This document shows, piece after piece, positions 34,000-45,712 of a stretch of 64,000 nucleotides of DNA. The stretch comes from Centrapalus pauciflorus. Taxonomy: Eukaryota > Streptophyta > Magnoliopsida > Asterales > Asteraceae. Within the stretch, counting starts at the first letter, position 1. Each line of letters begins with the position of its first letter. The DNA lies in assembly GCA_020465985.1 (NCBI GenBank), contig JAANYP010000758.1, positions 228,310-292,309 of the forward strand, given 5' to 3'. The notes beneath the pieces were generated by a model. The model had not been told where the DNA came from. It was given only the letters and a program-made list of their open reading frames with translations, and did no database searches. Position numbers and translations under genes: made by a program.

Positions 34000-36735
34000 G
34001 TTCTGCAGCTGGGAACTCAGGAGCAAGAGAATGGGCCTATAGATTTCCCATTAAGTATTAGGCAGGCTGCCTTTGTAAGGATGGGATATAGTTTGGATGT
34101 TACTAAGACATCCTATATGAAGAGTGGGCTCATTGGCCAATGGCGATTTCTGGCGCACGTGTTCATGGTATGCTTTGCGGCGAAGAAAGCGGGATTTGAT
34201 TATATAGTATCGAAGATCCAATCAGGGATTATCGCATTGATCTATAATCAGAAGTTTAGCTTTTCAGAGATGTTCTTCTCCGAGTTCGTTCACCAGATAA
34301 CGGCTCCGGACCGGGAAAGATTTCTTCTTTATCCACGGTTTGTCATGATGCTCATCCGGCACTTTTTGCCAAATCTGCCGCAGTTGAATGATATCCAAAG
34401 CATTGCAGTAATTGATAAGAGGATTTTTGCCGATTGCTCCTCTCACCGAGGAAGGTTAGCTGTACCAATAGAGACACCTTTATTTGGAGCTGTAATTGAC
34501 CCAAACTTTGTAGCGCCTCCAGATGCCAATTGGGCAGGGGAGGTGGAAGTTCAGCAAAGACAGTCACAGCAACAGCGTCAACAACAAAGACCTCAGCAGC
34601 AAAGAAGACGTCAAAGGCCTTCAGCAAGTCAAGTTCAGGCAGACAGGCCTTCTACCAGCCAAATGCAAGAGCCGGAAGAGGCTGTACCCTCAAGTGCACC
34701 ATCTGAAGTAGATCCTACACTTCAGACATTGGAGGAGATTAGGGCAGCTGGTCCACATGCTAATGAGGAAATAACTGCTGAATTAATTGGAGATTTATTA
34801 GAGCCTCAGGAGGGAGAAGTTGACGTTTTTAGACAAATTGATGAATATCAACCTCAGCCAGCAGGTGATGACAAGTCCTCTTTAGCCACAGAATCTGAGG
34901 ATATGGAGGAGATAGAAATGGAGAAAGAACCAGAAGATCCGTCCATCCACATACGGACTTATGGATCGAGATTAGTGGTAACAAATAAAGAAGCTACGAG
35001 GAGAAGAGAATCAAGGGAGTCTGATGACTCTGATTTTGAGGAAGAAGACGTTGCCCCGTTGATTACAAGGCAAAGGGCAAAACGTCATCGCTTTATGCAG
35101 GGAGCTACCTCAGCTTCTGCTGCATAGCCAGAAATACCTCCACCTTTACCCGCTCAATCTACCATTCCACCACCATCACCACCTGTTGAACCGTACATTC
35201 CATCACCAATCCTTCCAACACCCATACAATCCATACCATCCATCTCATCCGCTTTCATGGAGAATCAAAGGTTTTTGGAGCTGAAGAGCAGAGTTGACTT
35301 CCAACAAATTCAAATCTTTGGCTTGACAACAGCTCTAGGTGAAATACAAAAGCATAATGCCCAAGTAGATATCGACAATGCCGAACTGAAGAAGGTTGTG
35401 GGCAAGGTTCAGGAAGAAAACTTGGAGCTGAAAACTTTTGTTGCTGATCAAGCAGCTGAAATACGATCGATGCGCTCCCTAATTGAGCAATTAATGCAAA
35501 ATCTAAAGGCTCAGGGGGAGACAAGCTGCAGGGATCAAATAGAGCTGCCCAGGGATGGAGATAAGGATGGAGATAACGACGGCAATGATCCCAGCACGCA
35601 AAGACATAATGAGCCAGTAGATTTTTCTGCTGCTCAGGATGCTGAGACTCAGGGGGAGCCAGGTCATTCAGGAGCCGTAGGAGGTGAAGCCAGTTCTTCA
35701 AAAGCCACAGAGTCGGAGATACACGAAATGATTGAAGCTCTAATGGATATCGATGACGACCCTATAGATCTTGGCTTTGATTTTGAGGACGAAATGGAGG
35801 AGTTAGAAGAAGGAGAATTTGTGCCAGAAGACGTAACAGATTGGAAATCTGATGATGAAGTTTGTGTTGATGAAGATGATGAAGCAAATGAGATCATTGT
35901 TCAGCAAAACCCCATCACAGATATTTACGTAATGGAAGGAAATCATATGATTGACATAGAAGTGGTAAACGCTGCTTTAAATGTGGAATCAGCAAGTGAA
36001 GAACCTGCCAGAGAACTTACCAATGAAAAGAAAAGAAAACTATGGTTTAGGGCAGAGAAAAGAGAGTTGGAGCTGAAAAAGAAGATACGTGTGCCGGGTA
36101 CTGGAGAGATGTCAGGAAGTATATTGAGCTGGTTCTTTGATCGGGAATTGCAGTTATTCATTATCAAAAGAAAAGATGGTCTCCAGTATCTCAGAAAAAC
36201 TCTAAAAGTGTTCAACTCCTTGCCAAAGATTGAAATAAAGGCGTTAGCATGGAAGGAGCTAATCAACATAGGCAACGACCCTTATGCTGAAATAATTGCA
36301 AAGATCATAAGAAAAGAAGGGAGGTCGAGGAAGTTCGAACGGCTAAATCCAAGGGTAGGTAAACGAGTAATGGACCATACTCGAATTGACCCTCTAACTG
36401 GTCGTCCATGGATGAAAATACAATACAAACCAGTTAGATGTCTGAGAAAAGTTCCTCTCAAGCAAATGCCACAGGACGTCATGAAAAATCTAAATTGGTG
36501 GTATGTGGAAAGTGAGACAGGAGAAGCTGTGATGGAGGACTTCGAAGAAAAGGTGATTCTTAGAGTCTACGATCCTCTTCACCTTGTAAACCTTTCCAAA
36601 GATGACCTTCAAGTGCTACATGCTCATAGAATCTCAAGCGACGCTCATATGGATAGTGAGGCTAGGAAAAATGAAAATGTAGTTAAAGTTTGTATCGAGA
36701 AAGGTTTGTATGCTGGCAGCAGTTTAAATAAATAA
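34000..36735 (+). pseudogene. ORF3 of element A, plus copy, N-terminally truncated (one amber stop)
   Basis: Open from the deletion junction at 34000 (V-L-Q-L-G-T-Q) to TAA at 36735, about 912 codons, interrupted by TAG at 35125-35127 where the inverted copy has CAG. It lacks the first ~90 residues of the N-terminal domain. Otherwise it is almost identical to 25898-28642 with scattered substitutions. The coiled coil (35257 on), the acidic block and the basic C-terminal domain are all present. ORF3 ends 55 bp before the 3' LTR. Confidence 0.82.
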
Positions 36736-36778
36736 ACAAAGTACTTAATCAAATGTGTGAATTGTTAGAAGCTGTCGT

Positions 36779-36790
36779 CAAGGGGGAGTC
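36779..36790 (+). promoter_or_regulatory. Polypurine tract of element A
   Basis: CAAGGGGGAGTC directly abuts the 3' LTR start TGTTGGTACACC, as expected for the plus-strand primer. Its complement sits at 25843-25854 beside the inverted LTR. Confidence 0.9.
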
Positions 36791-37467
36791 TGTTGGTACA
36801 CCCTGTGTGACGATAGCAGTCTAAGTGATCTAGCATTTTGGTTTAACTAATATTCAAAGTATTGGGAATTAACGAGTATTTGATATATATGTTTAAATAT
36901 GTTTGATAGTTATTGATTGTATGTTTGGACTTGATGTAACGTATTACAAGAAGTTCAAACATAAAGTTCAAAGATATATTCAAGCATAAGTTGAAAACAT
37001 AAGTTTAAATACTAAGTTAAATATGTGAAAGAGTAAATTCGAATTCACTAAGGACTGGGATTCGAATCTATGACAGATTCGAATGTGTTCCTTAGGCAGA
37101 TTCGAATGTACATCATTAGGCAGATTCGAGAGTGTCAAGGGGACAAACTTGAATGGGCCTTGGGCCTGATTCGAGTTTGGCCCATGACAAACTCGAATGA
37201 GCCTCTATAATTAGGGATTAACTCGAATCATTAGGGGACTTTTGCAGAATTCGTGAGGGATTAAGCAAATAGGCGATCTCGAGTTTATCAGCTAATTGAG
37301 TGTTCTTTCGGAGAGAATCTTCCAGTAGGTGCGTTCGTGTCGTTCGTACAGCTTGTTGATAGTCTCCGTGTTCCGTGTGAGAGTTGTTTCCGTCAACCCG
37401 TTAACGAGGATTCCGCACTCGTTGACGGTCTCGCGTCTAGATAGATCCGTAGTGTGTAGACCTTACA
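36791..37467 (+). repeat. 3' LTR of element A
   Basis: 677 bp from TGTTGGTACACC to ACCTTACA, followed by the CCAAA target duplication. It contains a run of TTCGAAT/ACTCGAA motifs (37037-37220). Confidence 0.92.
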
Positions 37468-37651
37468 CCAAACGAAAAAAAGGTCAACCAGTTTAGTTGT
37501 AAGTATTTTCGTTCGGAAAAAACGACGAACCATTTTCGATCTTAAATTTAACCGTTGAAAATAAAGCCAACTGATTTAATTTTAAATGTTTTCGCTCCGA
37601 AATAAACATGAACTCCGATTTTTAATTTAACTAAACGGAAAAACAATCAAT

Positions 37652-37657
<6 letters not shown>
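37468..37657 (+). repeat. Repeat A, copy 2, third segment
   Basis: Resumes copy 1 at about 10426 (CCAAACGAAAAAA) and runs to ACAATCAATCAAT, then passes into a long (TA)n tract. Confidence 0.7.
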
Positions 37658-37750
<93 letters not shown>

Positions 37751-37917
37751 CGCAAAACAAGTAAAAACTTGTTTTTCCAAAAAATATATAATATAAAATT
37801 GGAAAAGCTTATTAAAGTTATAAAACTGATTAAAATTTGAAAGTTTATTAAAACTATATATAATATAAACAAAATGACGCAAACCGATTAAAAGGTATAT
37901 AAAAATATATATTGCAA

Positions 37918-38004
<87 letters not shown>
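37658..38004. repeat. Two long (TA)n tracts with a short AT-rich spacer
   Basis: About 37658-37745 and 37919-38004 are nearly pure TA dinucleotides. The spacer between them is AT-rich and unrecognised. All open frames here (Ile-Tyr repeats) are artefacts. Confidence 0.95.
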
Positions 38005-38009
<5 letters not shown>

Positions 38010-38440
38010 GGAATTCGCATGGTTTTTCATAAAAACATAAACATTAAACTTATTAACGCACAGCGGAAGCTTTTAAAAAATTACGAATTCTGTACACGGA
38101 TCATCTAGTAAAACATAAGATAAGTAAATATGAAAGCATTATAATCCGTACATTTGTATTCTATGACAAGAATACACGAATGAGACGCTCTCGGTATCCA
38201 CCGGTGATGACACGATTGAGCGGCGCCAGATATGCAATCAAACACACGAAGAACGGGAAAACCAAACACTTAATTGCGTGTTTGTTCGTACGGCCGTGGC
38301 ATACCACACACACACACACCTTCAAGTGTGTGTGTGTGCGGCGGCTCTCAAATATTAGGTCACCACCTAATCTTTTTCATCTATCACACCACACCTCATG
38401 TATATCTATATATATATATGATGTGTGCTCAGGCCGTATA

Positions 38441-38518
<78 letters not shown>

Positions 38519-39057
38519 TTAAACTTTAATATATAAATATAATATATATCTTAATAATTATCTTTATTATTTAAACCTTATATAATTATCTCTATAATTA
38601 TATATCTATTAAATAATATTTATCTTTTATATATTATCTAATAATATATAAACGAGTAAATAATTATTTATAATTATCTCTATTTATTTGTTTATGATTA
38701 TCATTCTAATTATCTAAAAACTAGATGACAATATCAATTCAAATAAATATATCTTTTATTTAATATCCAATAATAAATAAAAGACTAGATAACTATTTAT
38801 TTAATTATCATCCAATGACAATTAAATCACTTACAATATCTTATATTGCATTTTTAGTCCCCGTACCTTGAGATATAATTAATCACACATTAATTTAATC
38901 TCAATGATCATTTCGTGTCATAAACAATATCCAATATTATTTATTCAATCGTTTAATTGCATCTGCTCAGTTGTGCTCATCGGTGTGACCCTCAAGTGTT
39001 TTATGAAATCAGCCATGATGCAGTAGTACTGTCATCTTTACACACCATATACTAACA
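38005..39057 (-). repeat. Copia-type LTR, minus orientation
   Basis: Bounded by TGTTGGGAATTC (38005) and ATACTAACA (39057). Immediately right lies TACTCCCACTTG, the complement of a PPT-like CAAGTGGGAGTA, so this is the 3' LTR of a minus-strand element whose body extends right. It includes a (CA)n...(TG)n foldback (38308-38338) and a (TA)n tract (about 38440-38513). No partner LTR was identified. Confidence 0.65.
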
Positions 39058-40080
39058 TACTCCCACTTGTGTAAGACGACATACTGTCTTGCAGCATGCG
39101 CCTAAAGGAGGTCATGGCTAGACACTTTAGGCAACCAAGGTCATAAAAACTCTGACTCCCATTCGGGCATTCTTGTTGAAATAGCCTTCCAAAAAGAAAC
39201 TTAGGTTATATCTCATGCATCGCGATATTTCAATGTGAAAGCTAGGCATGGATTAGATCAACCGTAGCAAACACGATTATGTTTCTCGACTCCCTGATCT
39301 CATACTGAACTGAAACAGACAGATTAGAACACATCAGTTCTGTCCGAGCATGGCCATGCATTTCTGTCAGTATCGATCGCCGAGGGGCCCAGAAATATCT
39401 CTTCTTAGTTAAAAGAAGGTGCAAATCTCATATTGACTATCTAGGCCTCCAGCACGACTCCACTGCAACCAGCCTCGAACCGTTATGATCACTCAGTTAC
39501 GGATGACGTTAGGTTAGGCCAAATGTACAGTAGCACCCGCACTAAAGTACGTAGACATCTCAGGTACTAAGGATTACCTTTTTGAGACGACTCATGACTA
39601 TGATCCACAAAGTGGTCTCAATCGGTGGGTCAATCCAATATTTGTTCGCAACAAATACCTGTGAATTTGGTCCAACCTTTGCTATATTCATCACCCATGA
39701 ATATCAACCAAAAACCACAGTAGCCTTTTAATTCTCGTTGTGGTTCCCACGACAACAAGCAGCTATGGAATAGTTTTAGAATAACTTCAAATTTATTCTT
39801 GGATTTCTAAAACATGCAAAATAGAACGACATTAAAGATATCATGTTGATCTCCTTTATCTCAATAAACACAACATGACTTCCATCAATTTAATGCTACT
39901 GTTCCTTTATCAAATGTAACAGTAATACGATCTATCGAAAATTTAATTTCAGACATGATCTTAGTGGGAGTGTTCTCTAGTTAACTGACTTAACTTCCAT
40001 TACCGTTTATCTTTGAAAAATTACACTAGTTCTTTATTACAACTTCTTGTAATATTATTCATATCTGTGAAGACCACCCC
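39058..40080 (-). other. Noncoding 3' internal region of the minus-strand Copia-type element
   Basis: GC content rises relative to its flanks but no meaningful ORF exists on either strand. By position it is the long untranslated stretch upstream of the PPT, or the body of a large noncoding derivative. I find no pol motifs. Confidence 0.4.
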
Positions 40081-41286
40081 TTACGGAGCAGTTCTCACGA
40101 GTCTAGGTCCCACATCATGCAATACGATATCAACCATAACTAAGATAGAGTAATTAATTGCGGAATTATAAATTACAAGTACAAGCATTAGGATTTAAGT
40201 TTAATACAGATTACCGATTTTAAATTAAACTTATAAAGGGCACAAGTCTAATCTAATTCATGCCATCATATTATTAAAATAAATCTACCCAGATCACCAT
40301 AATATCATCATCCAATTAGTACCAAAATGGGATCGATGAGTAGAGGTCTATGAAACTTCTGTCTTGAGCGTGTAAGACCTAAGAACTAGGTCCGGCAGGT
40401 GACTTTCCTTTGTCTTTTCCTGTAAAAAAATGTTAATGTAGCAACCGTAAGCAATGCTTAGTGAGTAAATAGATTTTCAAATTAACATGCATGTCAAGCG
40501 GATCATCAATCTAGCGTGATATGTCTTGGCTGCCGCTACAGCCCTCATGATTGAGACATAGTAATCATGGAGTCGGATGATGCTCAAACCACGCTCACGC
40601 TTAAATCGTGGGGATCAGCCACATACTGGGCTAGCTACCAGTAAATCAACGTGGCGGAACATCGGAGGTCATTACCAAGTTCAATAGAACTGGTGAAAAA
40701 GCCAGGTCTAGAACAATAGACCAATCAAGGCTAAACAAGCTGAATCAATATGTCAAATATATGTAATGATGAAGCATATGTAATCAAAGTCATGATAGCA
40801 GTAGTCTTATCGCAATATCTGAAATGAACAGTAAATGCAATATCATATGAAATGATAAGTCAAATAGCTATCATGATCCACTGGGCAACACCCATCCATG
40901 GTGTGCACAGGTCACAATCCAGCTGATAAATGAATGTCAAATTAATCTAGCATCAACAATATGTCTCAACCGGAAATCAAGCATGTTAAATCTGAATATC
41001 TATAACTCACAGTGTTGGGTCTTTATCAAACAGATGTAAAATCTGTCACCTGAGTTATCTCAGGATTTTATCTCAATCTGTTCTCTGTCAAATCAAATCT
41101 TTGACCCACTTTATAAATCTTTAAATCTTTGTTCAGAATTTCACTGAACCTGTCCAGAATTATCATATCATATCATGTTAATATCATCATCTTTATTCTT
41201 TAAATCTTTATTTCATCTGATTCTGATAACTTGTTTATTCATAAATCATCTTTCATTAATATTATTTGTTTCATAATTTCTCAAAG

Positions 41287-41362
<76 letters not shown>

Positions 41363-42387
41363 TCATTTTGCTAATTATCTTGTTAATTTATAAGTGTTTT
41401 ATTCAATATATTCGAATTTAAGAAGTGGGTTTCGAATTTAGGAATTAAATTCGAATTATATTCATTAAATTCGAGATGCATTAATTTCAAATATGGGATT
41501 CGAATTTAAGTATCAAAATTTCGAATCTATATACAATTTTTGTACCAAAGGTGACTCCAAGCTAAAACATCAAAGTTAAATATATGCATAAATTCAAAGC
41601 ATACTTTTGACTATATATATGTTAAATTTGAATATTGTGTAATTAATTTTGAATACATGATTCAAGTTTAATGTCAACATCAATCATCATTCGAATTTAT
41701 TAGATTCGAAGTATGCTTTTCGAGTTTAATTGGTTAAATTCGAATATATTTCGAATTTAATTCAATTTCGAGTTTGTTCTATGTATTTTCGAGTTTGTTC
41801 TTGGCATTCTCGAATTTGTTCATATTTACAGCTTTAAAACATACATTTTTAGGCCTAAAATCACATATATGTTACGTAACAAACCTATGTTCGATTATAT
41901 TATACAAATTCTAGTTAAACTCCATAAAAATAGCTTTAAATTTCATAAAACTAATAAATTCGAAAAAAACCGAAATATATAAAAACTTAAAAATATCGAT
42001 TCTTACCTCAAATTCGTATGAAATCACGCAAGAGATAGCAGATTCGTGTAGTATTCTCCGAGATCTTTCTAACGATATATATAACTTGATAATCGGACGG
42101 TCGGTTTGGGAGATAATTTAGAGAGAAGGTAGAGAGAGAAAGTTAGAGAGAGAGAGTAGAGAGAGAGAGAGAATCTGACTTTTGAATTATAAATCACGTT
42201 TATATACTTCATCTAGTTATATTTGTTAGTTAACCCACTTTCATTTTTGTATATTATATCTCTTTTATTTAATTATCTTTAATAATTTATTAATTCATAA
42301 TATAAATATTTATATAATTTAATTAAATATTTCATAACTTAATTAAATTATAATTCAAATAATGTAATACAGGATGTATTTAATTTA
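40081..42387. other. LTR-like noncoding region with (TA)n, TTCGAA cluster and GA tract
   Basis: Noncoding. Contents: text resembling Gypsy LTR leader (around 40360-40480), a (TA)n tract (about 41290-41360), about fifteen TTCGAA/TCGAGTTT motifs at 41410-41820, and a GA-rich tract (42121-42172). It lies just downstream of a minus-strand integrase fragment and may be (part of) its 3' LTR, but termini could not be fixed. Confidence 0.4.
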
Positions 42388-42765
42388 AGTCCGCTGGCAG
42401 TTCAAGACGATAAGATTGATTTCCTATCTTTTCAACAATCTTGAACGGGCCGATGAATCTCGGAGCAAGCTTGTTTCTCTTTATGAATCTTACCAGATTC
42501 TTCATTGGAGATACTTTTAGCATCAGCCAATCGTTAACTGCAAAACTAATCGATCGATGTCCATTGTCATGGTATGATTTCTGCCTGCTTTGAGCTTCAA
42601 GTATGTTTCTTCTAACCAGCTGAATCTTTTCATGAGTCAACTGTAGAAGGGCAGGACCTGCTATTGGCGATTCACCTGTTTCGCGCCAACAGGTGGGAGT
42701 TCTGCACTTTCGTCCATATAAAGCTTCAAAATGAGCCATCTTGATCGTTGAATGATAACTGTTAT
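42388..42765 (-). pseudogene. Gypsy integrase C-terminal fragment
   Basis: About 126 codons, from N-N-S-Y-H-S-T-I-K through C-W-R-E-T-G-E-S-P-I-A-G, W-L-M-L-K-V-S-P and G-P-F-K-I-V-E-K-I to L-E-L-P-A-D-L, closely related to the integrase at 18465-18840 of the complete Gypsy element. It is cut on its N-terminal side exactly at the start of the Copia B LTR (42766) and on the other side by unrelated AT-rich sequence. Catalytic residues are not included. It is a remnant of a second, related Gypsy copy in reverse orientation. Confidence 0.88.
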
Positions 42766-43885
42766 TGTTAGGCACAAAAAGGCCTCAGTCAAACCTGCTC
42801 TACATCTAAGGGGGAGATTTTATATTCAAACCTGTCGATGCATTTGAAGGTTGTATTTAAGGCCTGTTATATGCCTTATTGAAACCTGAAAATGATTTGC
42901 AATATCAGTCTAAAGCTGTTCTATACGTTGCATGTGTTGCAACCAAGACAGTTTGTCCAAGCTGATCAGTCTGCTGATCAGGCTGGACATAAACTGTCTA
43001 CGCTGCTCTACACTGTTGAGCAGCTTGGGCACTTTTAAAGTGTTCTGTTCTTTGTGAACAGAACCTGTTCTTTGTGAACAGGCTAAACACTTTATGGAAT
43101 TAGTTTCCAAGTCATCATGTATTGTTTTTAACTACCAGATCAGTTTACACAGTTGAAGACAAAGTGGAAAGCAGAACCGCTCAGCCTGCCCAAGCTGTTC
43201 TGTTACATGAAGACAAACGGATATTTGAAAAAGGGTGACAGACCTTTTTCTTATATCAAAATAGGCCTTTACAAGGAAGAAAGACGCAAAGTTGACATTC
43301 CTAAAATGGTTAAAGGCAATGCAACAGTAGAAAGTAAAAAGACAAAAGTTCTGCACAAGAGAAGGCAAGTCTGCTTTTCAGAAAAGTGCAGAAAAGTTAT
43401 ATTGTCTTTTCAAACAAGACTTCTCCTTTTTTCATTCTGCCCAATGAAGATGTTTCTCTTAGATCCTCTAAGTGAGTATAAAAGGAAGCTTCTAAGGTCA
43501 GAAAGAATGTGAAGAAAGCTAAGTGCTTAAACCAAGAGTGAACGTGCAAGTGTGATATTCATGCATGCAAATCTTCTGTAAACAAGCTTCTGTGTGTCTA
43601 AGCTGTTTACCAAAGCTGTTCCTTAAAGTCTTGTAAAATACAGTGAGTGCATCTTAGTGAGTGTGTTCATTGTAATCTAGTTTGAGTGTGTCTTAGACTA
43701 GAAACCATACTGTTGTATTCTGTCATCTCAGCTTGAACAATTCCGCAGTCAAGCTTGTTTGTAATTAACATTTGTTGATAATACATACAAACATTGAGAA
43801 AAAGAGTGTGTAGTTTTTAAATACTGTATTCACCCCCCCTCTACAGTTTATTACTATATACTTTGGGAACCTTTCGGGACCTACA
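42766..43885 (+). repeat. 5' LTR of element B
   Basis: 1,120 bp. It contains two adjacent copies of the palindrome CTGTTCTTTGTGAACAG (43045-43061 and 43065-43081), a TATA box (43477-43483, GAGTATAAAAGG) and a pyrimidine-rich CACCCCCCCTC tract near the 3' end. A PPT-like AAGGGGGAGATT occurs 42 bp inside the LTR start. Confidence 0.93.
43477..43483 (+). promoter_or_regulatory. LTR TATA box of element B
   Basis: TATAAAA in the context GAGTATAAAAGGAAGC; the same sequence occurs in the 3' LTR at 55952-55958. It probably positions Pol II transcription of the element; the start should lie about 30 bp downstream. Confidence 0.7.
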
Positions 43886-43887
43886 AC

Positions 43888-43900
43888 TGGTATCAGAGCA
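43888..43900 (+). promoter_or_regulatory. Primer binding site of element B
   Basis: TGGTATCAGAGCA, exact match to the usual initiator-Met-tRNA complement, 2 bp after the LTR. Confidence 0.93.
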
Positions 43901-43946
43901 GTTTAGAGTGTGTGTCATTCTAGATCTCTCATAATCCCAAGTTTCC

Positions 43947-45659
43947 ATGGACAACAGTGCTGCAAACTCTTCTTACTATTACAATGGCTCTATGGGCAAG
44001 CCTCCAAAATTTAATCATCAAAACTTCTCTGGTTGGAAGTGCAGAATGATGCTCTATTTAGAGAATCTGGATGTACAACTGCCAGAGATAGTGATGGAGG
44101 GTCCCTATGTGCCAACCTCTGTTACTACAATAACTCCAGCGGTTGCAGGAGCTGCTCCTGAAATCAGGACCTTTGAGAAAGCAAAAGCTCAATGGTCTGA
44201 TGAAGACAAGAGAATGGTAGCTCTGGATGCAAAGGCCAGAAACCACCTGGTCATTTCTCTTCCTGATGATGTGTTCAAGCAGGTTGAGAAGATGAAGACT
44301 GCAAAGGAGATGTGGGATACTCTGTGTACCGTCTATGATGGACCCACAATCACACTGGACAACAGGATTAACAATCTTGTTAGACAGTATGAACTCTTCT
44401 TTGCCAAACCAAAGGAGTCTCTCACAGAAACCTACACCAGGTTCACTGCTCTGGTGAATGATCGCAAAGCTGTTGGGATCACCAAGGACAGTCTTACTTT
44501 GGTGAACAAGTTTCTGGACATTTTACCTGAGGAGTGGAACTATTTCTCAACCATCCTAAGAAACTCAGGTACTATCAGAAGTATGGATCTGGTCAATCTG
44601 TATGGATCCTTACTGAATGATGAACAATCAAGGCAGCAAAAGAGGAATGCCTTGGAAATGTCCAGACGAGGTACAGCCTTTGTGGCTAATGTGAGACAGT
44701 CTGTTAATCAGGTGAGTGATGTGTTCACTCAACCTGATCAACAGGATGATGATAAGGAGGAGGTGTCTGAAGAAGAAGAGGCTGCAGATCTTACTGAACA
44801 AGATGATGAGCAAATGATAGCTATGCTTGCCAAAAAGTTCAGCAAGAGAAGATTTGGAAGAAGTATGCTACAAGGAGGTGCAAGTGCTGGCAAAAAGAAA
44901 GCATTTGACAAATCCAAGGCTGAGTGCTTCAAGTGTGGCAAAACTGGCCATATAGCTGCTGACTGTGTGTCAAAAGCTGTTGGTCAGTCATCAAAACCTA
45001 TCAAGACTAACAGGGATGATGGCTATAGGGTTAAGTACCTTATGGCCATGGCTAAGCTGAGGAAATTGGAAAACTCTGTGTCTTCCAATCGCCAGAAGGG
45101 ACTCATGGCTGAGACATGTGACTGGGAGGAATCTGATTCATCATCTGATGAAGAAGATAATCAGTGTCTGATGGCCAACTCTGATGTTCCATCAACAGGC
45201 AGTTTCAAACAGGACATGGCTGAAGCTGAAGCCTTCAGCAGCTTGGAGAACTGGAATCCTACAATGATGTATAAGGTACAAAATTTTATGGCTTACAGTT
45301 CTGAAGAAAAAGTTAAAATGTTTGAATACATGCTTGTTGATCTGAAAGCTGCTGTTGAGAAGCATGATGCTTTATTATCTGAAATCTATAAGCTTAAAGC
45401 TGATCTTAAAACTAAAACCAGTAAACTGGACAGTTTCTATAAGTTGGAAACTGAGCTTGATGAATTAAAACACATCAACTCCATTTTACTGGAAGAAAAG
45501 AGAGAAACAGATATAAAGCATGCTAAGCTTCAAAAGATAGTTGACTCTTGGTGCCAATCTGCACCAAAAGTCAGCCATTGTATCAGTCAACAGATTCCTG
45601 CTCAAATCCAAGCCTATTTGAGGGGATTTTCGACACAGCAGCTTCCATTGTTGAAATAA
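43947..45659 (+). CDS. Gag of element B with CCHC knuckle
   Basis: 570 codons from ATG 43947 (M-D-N-S-A-A-N-S), 46 bp after the PBS. Residues about 20-250 form a Copia gag domain (F-S-G-W-K-C-R-M, M-W-D-T-L, L-D-I-L-P-E-E-W). An acidic linker (265-290) precedes a zinc knuckle C-F-K-C-G-K-T-G-H-I-A-A-D-C at residues 327-340. A Glu/Lys/Leu coiled coil (about 445-545) follows. The frame ends at TAA 45657-45659, whereas related gag proteins continue; downstream frames 45713-45898 and 45895-46677 look like its displaced continuation, so the stop probably reflects decay. The particle-forming part is intact. Confidence 0.85.
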   Translation: MDNSAANSSYYYNGSMGKPPKFNHQNFSGWKCRMMLYLENLDVQLPEIVMEGPYVPTSVTTITPAVAGAAPEIRTFEKAKAQWSDEDKRMVALDAKARNHLVISLPDDVFKQVEKMKTAKEMWDTLCTVYDGPTITLDNRINNLVRQYELFFAKPKESLTETYTRFTALVNDRKAVGITKDSLTLVNKFLDILPEEWNYFSTILRNSGTIRSMDLVNLYGSLLNDEQSRQQKRNALEMSRRGTAFVANVRQSVNQVSDVFTQPDQQDDDKEEVSEEEEAADLTEQDDEQMIAMLAKKFSKRRFGRSMLQGGASAGKKKAFDKSKAECFKCGKTGHIAADCVSKAVGQSSKPIKTNRDDGYRVKYLMAMAKLRKLENSVSSNRQKGLMAETCDWEESDSSSDEEDNQCLMANSDVPSTGSFKQDMAEAEAFSSLENWNPTMMYKVQNFMAYSSEEKVKMFEYMLVDLKAAVEKHDALLSEIYKLKADLKTKTSKLDSFYKLETELDELKHINSILLEEKRETDIKHAKLQKIVDSWCQSAPKVSHCISQQIPAQIQAYLRGFSTQQLPLLK

Positions 45660-45712
45660 GTAATGAAAGAAGACTTCACTCTTGGTGAACTTCCAATACC
45701 TTCATCCCAAAT

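Larger units (their letters stand above)
25234..37467 (+). mobile_element. Rearranged Copia element A with a ~3-kb inverted duplication of its 3' end
   Basis: The unit is bounded by the LTR start TGTTGGAACACC (25234) and LTR end ACCTTACA (37467), with target duplications CCAAA on both sides; repeat A copy 1 shows the empty site. Inside, the 5' LTR is cut at about 25588 and joined to an inverted copy of the 3' region (LTR start, PPT, ORF3; 25626-28642, continuing to 30431). This is followed by plus-strand gag C-terminus, protease, integrase and partial RT (30432-33999), then plus-strand ORF3 from mid-frame (34000) and a full 3' LTR. PBS, leader and gag N-terminus are absent. It cannot be autonomous. 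Confidence 0.88.

Noticed and set aside
37651..38536. Several Ile-Tyr repeat ORFs
   Set aside because: Translations of (TA)n tracts.
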